A program made the position numbers and the translations under genes. Positions 7,403 through 13,098 of a stretch of 14,842 nucleotides of DNA are shown one piece after another; positions within the stretch are counted from its first letter, which is position 1, and each line of letters begins with the position of its first letter. The DNA is from Acidobacteriota bacterium (lineage in GTDB: Bacteria; Acidobacteriota; Terriglobia; UBA7540): contig QHZK01000120.1 of the NCBI GenBank assembly GCA_003224635.1, forward strand, positions 1 through 14,842, read 5' to 3'. The notes under the pieces are model-generated. The model did no database searches and had not been told where the DNA came from. It saw only the letters and a program-made list of their open reading frames with translations.

Positions 7403-7424
7403 CTCTCCGACTCTCGACTCTCGA
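7403..7424. repeat. Short CTCTCGA heptamer repeat
   Basis: CTCTCCGA (7403-7410) is followed by two perfect CTCTCGA copies (7411-7417, 7418-7424). It is a short non-coding tract with the same 7-nt period as the repeat at 6474-6515, but a different unit. Confidence 0.6.
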
Positions 7425-7437
7425 CAACGCGCGTTGT
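7424..7437. promoter_or_regulatory. 14-bp perfect palindrome, possible operator
   Basis: ACAACGCGCGTTGT is a perfect inverted repeat with no spacer. It overlaps the first four bases of the candidate -35 box at 7434-7439, which is where a dimeric repressor would act. No regulator gene is in the window, so this is only a candidate. Confidence 0.35.
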
Positions 7438-7462
7438 GCGCCGACGCGGTCTGGGCTATATT
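7434..7462 (+). promoter_or_regulatory. Candidate sigma70-type promoter for the polysaccharide deacetylase
   Basis: TTGTGC (7434-7439) and TATATT (7457-7462) are separated by exactly 17 nt. The -10 box matches five of six consensus bases, the -35 only three of six. It points to the deacetylase start at 7657. The AT-rich box stands out in a GC-rich region. Confidence 0.45.
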
Positions 7463-7656
7463 ATCAGCCGCAGCCGTATCAGAGGAGGCGTCGGCAAGCG
7501 GTGCGGAGTCTGTGAACGCCGCAGCTTGAGCCGGGTCCGAGTGGAGGGTCAGCAATTCGTCCTCATCCCCCGGGGTGCGAAACTATATCCCGAAGGCAAT
7601 CATCCGCGAAGGGATGCGATTTACCTATGAATGGCGCCAGAAACCAAGGAGCCCCG

Positions 7657-8505
7657 ATGAGAAATACAGCATGGCTCTCAATGATCGCCGTTGCAGTGTG
7701 CTGCACCATCTACTTGAGTCCTCAGATGCCGGCACAGCAGAGTTCTCTTCTTCGGGAGCGAGCCATAAAATCATTCCACTGGCCTGACGGAAGGCGCGCA
7801 GCAGTCAGCTTGAGCTTCGATGATGCTCGGCTGAGCCAGATCGATACCGGGTTGGCTCTATTCAGAAAGCTTGACGTGAGGGTGACGTTCTTTGTCAAGT
7901 CGGCAAATATCCAGGAACGCCTGGCGGGATGGAAGCAAGCCGTGGCTGACGGCCATGAAATTGGCAACCATACGGTTACTCACCCCTGCAGCGGCAACTA
8001 TTTATTTTCGCTGAAGAATGCGCTTGAGGACTACGACCTCCGGAAGATGGCAGAGCAGATCGACGGCGCGAACGAGCAGATCCGGAAAATGTTGGGGGTC
8101 ACGCCCAAGACGTTTGCCTATCCCTGCGGCCAGAAATTCGTGGGGAGAGGGCTCGACGCGCGGAGTTATGTGCCGCTCGTAGCTGAACGATTCCTCGTGG
8201 GCCGGGGCTACCTTGACGAGTCCGCGAATGACCCGATGGTCTGCGATCTTTCGCAGGCGATGGGGACACCAGTCGACGATCTTGACTTTGCCCAAATGAA
8301 GAAAGTCGTCGATCAGGCCGCTCATGAGGGGCGTTGGGCCATTTTTGTGGGTCATGAGATAGGTCAACGAGGATATCAGATCACCGATGCCAGCGCGCTG
8401 GAAGCCCTGTGCAACTATCTGAAAGATCCTGCGAACGGGATGTGGCTTGGCGCTGTGGAAGAGATTGCCAGCTATATTCAGAAACAACGTGCAGAACACG
8501 AATAG
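7657..8505 (+). CDS. Exported NodB-type polysaccharide deacetylase
   Basis: The protein has 282 residues from the ATG at 7657, preceded by AAGGAG with 5 nt spacing, which decides against the in-frame ATG at 7627. A signal peptide occupies about 1-26 ('WLSMIAVAVCCTIYL', cleavage near 'MPA'). The NodB (carbohydrate esterase 4) motifs are in order: 'SFDD' with catalytic Asp55 and metal Asp56; 'HEIGNHTVTHP' with metal His105 and His109; 'FAYPCG' (153-158) in place of the usual RxPY loop; and 'VGHEIG' with His233 as likely catalytic His. These suggest a zinc-dependent N- or O-deacetylase acting on an extracellular or periplasmic polysaccharide or peptidoglycan; the exact substrate is not evident. 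The altered third motif (no Arg-x-Pro-Tyr) points to a divergent subfamily. It probably has its own promoter. No terminator was seen before the next gene, 138 nt downstream. Confidence 0.9.
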   Translation: MRNTAWLSMIAVAVCCTIYLSPQMPAQQSSLLRERAIKSFHWPDGRRAAVSLSFDDARLSQIDTGLALFRKLDVRVTFFVKSANIQERLAGWKQAVADGHEIGNHTVTHPCSGNYLFSLKNALEDYDLRKMAEQIDGANEQIRKMLGVTPKTFAYPCGQKFVGRGLDARSYVPLVAERFLVGRGYLDESANDPMVCDLSQAMGTPVDDLDFAQMKKVVDQAAHEGRWAIFVGHEIGQRGYQITDASALEALCNYLKDPANGMWLGAVEEIASYIQKQRAEHE

Positions 8506-8643
8506 GAGAGCAGGAAAACTGGAGGTCACGCCGCCTTTCTGCTTCGGCAACTGAGAAGAGTCGGTCTTGAAATCCCCGGATAGAGCATCGACTCGAAGGT
8601 CGCACACAATCCTCATTTAACGCCCGGGTTCGCACCTTGCAGT

Positions 8644-9267
8644 ATGAGTACATCCTACAATCACCTCGCCGGCCGGAGTGTGGAACGGCTGGCGGCGCTG
8701 AGCGACGGCATCTTCGCCGTGGCCATGACGCTCCTGGTGCTCGACCTGCGCGTGCCCGCGCGCGCCAGCGTCCACAGCCAGCGCGAGCTTTCGGGTGTCC
8801 TGGTGGCGCTCGCCCCTCAACTCCTCGTGTACATGATGAGCTTCCTGACGCTGGGCATTGTTTGGGTCGGCCAGCAGACGCAACTCAACCATCTGGCCCG
8901 CTCGGACCGGGACCTGACGTGGATTCACATCGCGTTCCTGTTTGCCGTTACCATCATGCCGTTCTCAACCCGGCTGCTGGGGGAATTTACCGCTTACCGC
9001 GTCGCGCTTCTTGCCTATTGGGCCAACATCCTGCTTCTCGGGCTTGCGCTCTATGCGAGCTGGGGCTGCGCAACCCGGAGGGGCCTGGTGAAGGACGACA
9101 TGCCAGCCGAGGCGCCACGGGCGATCTGCCGCCGCATCGTCATCGCGCAATCGCTTTACGCCTTCGGCGCTTTGCTCTGCCTATTCGATACTTGCTGGAG
9201 CATCGCGTTCATCGTTCTCGTGCAGCTCAACTATGCCGTTGCGCCGCGCCTTCGACGCCGCGGGTGA
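8644..9267 (+). CDS. TMEM175-family (DUF1211) potassium channel
   Basis: The protein has 207 residues with six predicted membrane helices (about 17-37, 50-75, 92-112, 117-140, 164-184 and 186-202). Helix 1 carries the family signature as 'RLAALSDGIFAVAMTLLVLDL' with Leu in place of the usual Phe of FSDG. In bacterial TMEM175 proteins this helix lines the pore, and tetramers form a K+-permeable channel without the classical TVGYG filter. The size fits the single-repeat bacterial form. The ATG at 8644 lacks a clear ribosome site; no better start is seen upstream in frame. It follows the deacetylase in the same direction after 138 nt of featureless sequence, so co-transcription is possible but not shown. 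The C-terminus is basic ('PRLRRRG'), fitting a cytoplasmic tail. Function is inferred from the family. Confidence 0.85.
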   Translation: MSTSYNHLAGRSVERLAALSDGIFAVAMTLLVLDLRVPARASVHSQRELSGVLVALAPQLLVYMMSFLTLGIVWVGQQTQLNHLARSDRDLTWIHIAFLFAVTIMPFSTRLLGEFTAYRVALLAYWANILLLGLALYASWGCATRRGLVKDDMPAEAPRAICRRIVIAQSLYAFGALLCLFDTCWSIAFIVLVQLNYAVAPRLRRRG

Positions 9268-9294
9268 CAGGGATCGAGTTATGCTGCATTCGGC

Positions 9295-9344
9295 TGTAGC
9301 GGCGGTCTGTGACCGCCGGTCGGCGCTCATAGAGCGCCGCTACA
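9295..9344. repeat. Three-way-junction palindromic element, copy 1
   Basis: The outer stem TGTAGC (9295-9300) pairs with GCTACA (9339-9344). Inside are two 7-bp arms with 3-nt loops: 9301-9307/9311-9317 (GGCGGTC/GACCGCC) and 9322-9328/9332-9338 (GGCGCTC/GAGCGCC), joined by a 4-nt linker. It sits in the convergent gap between the channel gene and the TolC-like gene. It has the same plan as the element at 12884-12933. It resembles REP/MITE-type dispersed elements. Confidence 0.85.
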
Positions 9345-9431
9345 ACCTATGCTGCTTTGTTCAAACTTATCAATAGGGCCGCTCGGAGCGTCGATGAATC
9401 TGATACTTGCCCGCCTCGAAACGGACTGCTT

Positions 9432-11387
9432 CTAGTCCGGTGGCAGTGCGCTGGGCGGCCGCGATACTTGCCCGTGGTAGGCCTCATCCAGGATCACGAG
9501 GTTATTCCGCAAGGTCGTACCTGTGGCCCGGTCGAGCGCGGTGCGGGCCTTAACGTAGTCACTTTCGGTGACGACTTCGTTCGAGCGCGCCTGCGCCAGG
9601 TCGCGTTGGCTCAGGATCACGTCGTAGCTGGTGGCCACGCCGACCTCGAACTGCTGCCGCTCGTCTTCGAGTGCGCGCTCCTCGAGGATGCGCGTCTGAC
9701 GAGCCGCCTGGTAACTGACCCGCGCCTGCTTGAGGGCGATCGAGGCGGCCTCGACTTGCTCTCGGATGCGGTTCTGCAGTTGGCGCAAGCGGACTTCTGA
9801 CTGCCGCAAGATCAATCGATCATGCGCGAGATCGGCACGAGCGGTCCGGTTGCGCAGCGGGACGTCGAGTTCGAGACCGACGCTGTAATCCGGAAACTTG
9901 CCCCGGAAAATCTGCGACAGCGTCGTCCCATATCCGCCAAGAAAAGCCGGGTCGACGCTTCGCGCGGACGATGTTCCCGGGCTCGCGCCAGGCAGCGGCA
10001 GGGTGTTGACCTGGCCGGCGAGCGCGCTCCCTTGCGCCGTAGCGAAGAAATTCAGCGACGGCAGGAGCGCGTTGCGCGATCCCTTCAGGGCGAGCCGCGT
10101 GTTTTCGATTTGGACTTGACCGGTCTCGAGGTCCGGACGGTCCTGCAGCGCCACGCGCACGAGCTCTTCGAGGGGCGGGAGCTCGTCCCGCTCGGGCACC
10201 TCGATTCGGTCGGTCGGCACAATCCGGGCCGCCGAGACCTTCGCGTCCGCAGTACCTGTTCGCGTGAGGACGTCTTTCAGGACCAGCTCCTGTTCGAGGA
10301 CCAGACTGTCAGCATTGGTCAGGCTCTGGCGGGCCTGGGCGACCTCGGCCTGGGCGCGAGTGACTTCGAGCGGCGCCAGCGTCCCCACTTCAACGCGGGC
10401 TTTATTGTCTTCGAGGAGCTTCTGAGCCAGGTCTAAAGCCTCGCGCTTCACTCGCACGTCCTCATTGACGCTCACCAGGTCCCAGTACAGGTTGATCACG
10501 TTCCAGACGGTCGAGATCACCTGCTGCCGAAAGACCAGATCGGACATCCTCTCGTCGTTCCTGGCGATGCGGATAAAGCGGCCGTTCAAGCCGAAGCCGA
10601 ATCCTTGAAGAATCGGCTGCGTGAAGGTCAAGCCGAGACTCGAGGCGACATAAGGATTGAAGTCGAGCCGCCCGTTGTTGAGGCTTTGCCTCAGATTCGC
10701 GTAGCCCGCGCTCAACGTGCCGCCGGTCGAGAGGCCCTGCACAAAGCCGAAGTTGCCCGTCAGCGTGTGGCCGATCAGTGAGTTGCTGCCGGTCAGGAAC
10801 TGGCTGGCCTGGGGCGTATTGCTGTAGCCGGGACTTATCGTACCCGTCAGCACCGGGTCGCGGAGCGGCACGGGAGGGCCGGTTGACAGCGGCGTTGCTC
10901 CGATGATCGACAGGTCGTCTTGCAGCGGGTTGCTGCCGGCGTTGAGGATCGCGCTCGAGGACGGCGTGAGCGGAGGCGAGCTGCCCGGCGGGGTCTCGAC
11001 CGGGCCGCCCACTCCGTTCGGGCCTTCAAGCACCGTGAGCGGCACGCCGCGGAGCAGGGAGCCGGCGCGGGCGCGCATCAAGTCGGAGTCGGCGATGCGC
11101 GGCCCGTAGCGCTCGAGCTCGATGTCCAGGTTGTTTTCGAGGGCCAGGGCAATCGCGTCCTGCAGGGATAGATAGAGCTTGCCGCCCCTCGTCAAGGCGT
11201 CAACCCGGTCCGAATTCTGGAGCCTCTCGTTCGGCACGGGCGCCGTCCGGTAGGACCGCGACAGTCCTTCCAGAGAGGCTTGACCCGCAGAGCCTTTGGG
11301 CGGGCCGCTCTGCGCCGAAAGAATCTGCGCGGAAAGGACGGAAGTCCAAAGATACGTCCCGACAAGAAAAGACAACTGAGCCTTCAT
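9432..11387 (-). CDS. TolC-family outer-membrane efflux channel
   Basis: The protein has 651 residues from the ATG at 11387, preceded by GAGGAG with 4 nt spacing. A signal peptide spans about 1-25 ('LSFLVGTYLWTSVLSAQILSA'). Two outer-membrane efflux protein repeats follow. The first starts at 'LSLQDAIALALENNLDIELER' (73-93) and ends near 375, with the long helix 'QVISTVWNVINLYWDLVSVN' and 'ARVEVGTLAPLEVTRAQAEV'. The second runs from about 395 to 640, with 'RPDLETGQVQIENTRLALKG' and 'QFEVGVATSYDVILSQRDLA'. Trimers of this family form the outer-membrane duct of tripartite pumps. Here it is the last gene of an RND-adaptor-channel set, 128 nt after the adaptor. It is longer than TolC-type proteins of about 450-500 residues, mainly through a Pro/Gly/Ser-rich insert at about 114-200. 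Cargo cannot be read from the sequence. Confidence 0.92.
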   Translation of the reverse strand: MKAQLSFLVGTYLWTSVLSAQILSAQSGPPKGSAGQASLEGLSRSYRTAPVPNERLQNSDRVDALTRGGKLYLSLQDAIALALENNLDIELERYGPRIADSDLMRARAGSLLRGVPLTVLEGPNGVGGPVETPPGSSPPLTPSSSAILNAGSNPLQDDLSIIGATPLSTGPPVPLRDPVLTGTISPGYSNTPQASQFLTGSNSLIGHTLTGNFGFVQGLSTGGTLSAGYANLRQSLNNGRLDFNPYVASSLGLTFTQPILQGFGFGLNGRFIRIARNDERMSDLVFRQQVISTVWNVINLYWDLVSVNEDVRVKREALDLAQKLLEDNKARVEVGTLAPLEVTRAQAEVAQARQSLTNADSLVLEQELVLKDVLTRTGTADAKVSAARIVPTDRIEVPERDELPPLEELVRVALQDRPDLETGQVQIENTRLALKGSRNALLPSLNFFATAQGSALAGQVNTLPLPGASPGTSSARSVDPAFLGGYGTTLSQIFRGKFPDYSVGLELDVPLRNRTARADLAHDRLILRQSEVRLRQLQNRIREQVEAASIALKQARVSYQAARQTRILEERALEDERQQFEVGVATSYDVILSQRDLAQARSNEVVTESDYVKARTALDRATGTTLRNNLVILDEAYHGQVSRPPSALPPD

Positions 11388-11463
11388 AGTGCTCCTCTAC
11401 CTGATTGGGGTTTGGGATGAAAGACGCGCGGCTCGCCAGCAGCCCAGGTTCGTCACGCGGTGT

Positions 11464-11515
11464 TGTAGCGCGGCATGCTTCGAAGCAAAAGAATGCCGGG
11501 TTTCTGAAGCCCAGA
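11464..11515. repeat. Degenerate palindromic element in the adaptor-channel gap
   Basis: It starts with TTGTAGC (11463-11469) like the perfect elements. It carries an arm CGGCAT/ATGCCG (11471-11476, 11493-11498) that encloses GCTT-CG-AAGC, then an imperfect arm GGGTTTC/GAAGCCC. The closing GCTACA is lost (AGACTACT instead). I read it as a decayed relative, with modest confidence. Confidence 0.4.
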
Positions 11516-12838
11516 CTACTGCGATCCCTGGTGGACCGCGACGGGCTTCACTTCGATGCCCTCCCGCACCTGGTCGGTGGGGTTGATGATCACCATTTCC
11601 CCCGCATTCAATCCGGACAGGATTTCCGTCTCGGTGCCAAGGTCCCTGCCGACCCTAACCTTCTGGAAACGCACTTTATTTCCGTCCGTCACCAGGGCGA
11701 CTTGAATGCCTTCCGCGCGCGTCACCAGCGCGTCGCCGGGGACCAGCAGAGGCGGCTGGTTGCGGACGTTCACCAGCTTCACGTCCGCATACATGCCGGG
11801 CAGCAGCGCGTAGTCAGGGTTGCGAATGTCCACTTCGGTCAAAAGGGTGCGACTGCTCGGGTCGAGTGAGTCCGCCGTGCGGGCCACCTTTCCTGAGAAG
11901 ACCTTGCCCGCCAACTGTTGAACGGTCACCTCGGCCGGCTGGCCGGGCCGGACAAACGGGGCGCTGGACTGCGGCACGTTGATGAAGACCCGGACCACCT
12001 CGATCTGCGCCACGTGGAACAATTCCTTCCCCGACGCGCTGCCGGACGCAACGAGCGCGCCCACGTCGACGTTCCGCGCCGTGACCAGGCCCGAAAATGG
12101 AGCGGTGATCTTCTTGAAGCCCTGGAGCTCGACGAGCCGCCGAAGGTTCGCCGCCGCCGCGCCGATGCTGTTCTTGCCGGCGTTGACGTTCGCCTCCTGC
12201 GCCTTCCGGGTGCCGACGGCCACCTCATAATCCGCCTGCTTCTGATCGCCGTCCTGCCGGGCCAGCACGCCGCGCGAGACGAGCACGTTCCAGCGCTCTG
12301 CGGTAATCTTCGCCAGATGCTCGGTCGACTGCGCTTGCGCCAGATTGGCTTCGGCTTGGGCTAGCGCTGCCTCCGACTGGAGAAGGCTGGCGCGCGCCTG
12401 GCGGACCTGCTCGTCCAACTCCGGCGTTTCGATTTCCGCCAGCACCTGGCCAGCCTTCGCTCGGTCTCCAATGTCAGCGTAACGCCGGCCCAAATAGCCG
12501 TCAGCGCGGGCATAGATCGGCGAGTCGATGAATGCCTGGACGTTGCCGGGGAGCAGCAAGTCCGCTTGAGCGGGGGCGCGCTTCACCCGAGCTGCATTCA
12601 CAACCGGCAGGCTTGATTTTTGGCTCCTCGCAGCAGCCTCCAGGGCCGCCTGCCGCCGTCGCTTAGGCAGGTAGCCGGCGAAGAACAGCGCGAGGAGCGG
12701 AATGCCAAGCGCGCAAGCGGCGAGCAAACCGCGCCGGCGGGGCTTCTCAGGTCCGAGATGGATGCCCCGGCGTGTTCCAGCGGCGCTCTGCTCGCCCGTT
12801 TCCACCAGCATTTCCGAGTCCCGTTCCATGTCACTCAC
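11516..12838 (-). CDS. RND efflux periplasmic adaptor (membrane-fusion protein)
   Basis: The protein has 440 residues from a GTG at 12838 (GAGGGG about 10 nt upstream); an in-frame ATG at 12829 would shorten it by three residues. After a basic cytoplasmic stretch, a single membrane anchor lies at about 37-56 ('GLLAACALGIPLLALFFAGY') followed by 'KRRR', so it is probably anchored rather than a lipoprotein. The lipoyl half-domains are at 105-140 ('GYLGRRYADIGDRAKAGQVL') and 243-266 ('ITAPFSGLVTARNVDVGALV'). Between them (about 140-235) is an Ala/Gln-rich coiled-coil hairpin that contacts the outer-membrane channel. Beta-barrel (275-360) and membrane-proximal (365-435) domains follow, with 'LLPGMYADVKL' typical of the family. 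It bridges the RND pump encoded upstream and the TolC-like channel encoded downstream. Confidence 0.93.
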   Translation of the reverse strand: MSDMERDSEMLVETGEQSAAGTRRGIHLGPEKPRRRGLLAACALGIPLLALFFAGYLPKRRRQAALEAAARSQKSSLPVVNAARVKRAPAQADLLLPGNVQAFIDSPIYARADGYLGRRYADIGDRAKAGQVLAEIETPELDEQVRQARASLLQSEAALAQAEANLAQAQSTEHLAKITAERWNVLVSRGVLARQDGDQKQADYEVAVGTRKAQEANVNAGKNSIGAAAANLRRLVELQGFKKITAPFSGLVTARNVDVGALVASGSASGKELFHVAQIEVVRVFINVPQSSAPFVRPGQPAEVTVQQLAGKVFSGKVARTADSLDPSSRTLLTEVDIRNPDYALLPGMYADVKLVNVRNQPPLLVPGDALVTRAEGIQVALVTDGNKVRFQKVRVGRDLGTETEILSGLNAGEMVIINPTDQVREGIEVKPVAVHQGSQ

Positions 12839-12883
12839 TCAAGCGCTGCCCCTCGCGGCGGGGTGCCGTTCTCCTTTGCGGAC

Positions 12884-12933
12884 GTAGCGCCGGGCTTTAG
12901 CCCGGCACGTGCCGCCCTCAAGGGCGGCGCTAC
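12884..12933. repeat. Three-way-junction palindromic element, copy 2
   Basis: The outer stem GTAGC (12884-12888) pairs with GCTAC (12929-12933). Two 8-bp arms with 2-nt loops lie inside: 12889-12896/12899-12906 (GCCGGGCT/AGCCCGGC) and 12911-12918/12921-12928 (GCCGCCCT/AGGGCGGC), with the 4-nt linker ACGT. The total length is 50 nt. The arm sequences differ from copy 1 while pairing is kept. It lies in the 260-nt gap between pump and adaptor genes. Confidence 0.88.
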
Positions 12934-13066
12934 AGGACAGTACCCAGGTCGCATTGCGTTGACAAGACCAGAATGCCTTACCACTTGCCACTGCTCTGCT
13001 CCGAAAAGTTCGGCGAAGTCCTTTGTTTTCAGCGCGGCTTCCAACAGGGGTTCGCCGACTTTTCAT

Positions 13067-13087
13067 GCTTTGCGGGTGTCGCAAAGC
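13067..13087. other. 8-bp perfect hairpin just after the RND pump stop
   Basis: GCTTTGCG (13067-13074) pairs with CGCAAAGC (13080-13087) across a 5-nt loop, 11 nt past the pump stop codon on the minus strand. No T-run follows on either strand, so it is not a standard terminator. It could protect the 3' end of a processed mRNA. Confidence 0.45.
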
Positions 13088-13098
13088 GACATGACCAC

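Larger units (their letters stand above)
7255..7656. other. Divergent intergenic region between reductase and deacetylase genes
   Basis: About 400 nt without a convincing gene; small open frames here show no recognisable motif. It holds short heptamer repeats (7403-7424), a 14-bp palindrome (7424-7437) and a sigma70-like promoter (7434-7462) facing the deacetylase. That would give a 5' leader of nearly 190 nt. I see no recognisable riboswitch fold in the leader. No good promoter for the reductase strand was found. Confidence 0.5.

Noticed and set aside
8002..8616. Minus-strand open frame opposite the polysaccharide deacetylase
   Set aside because: The plus strand has all NodB motifs in order and a strong ribosome site; this frame is a shadow.
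8637..9299. Alternative plus-strand frame over the potassium-channel gene
   Set aside because: The other frame gives six hydrophobic helices and the TMEM175 signature; this one is Arg/Ala/Pro-rich without motifs.
13067..13087. Intrinsic terminator after the RND pump gene
   Set aside because: There is a perfect hairpin but no T-run after it on either strand.
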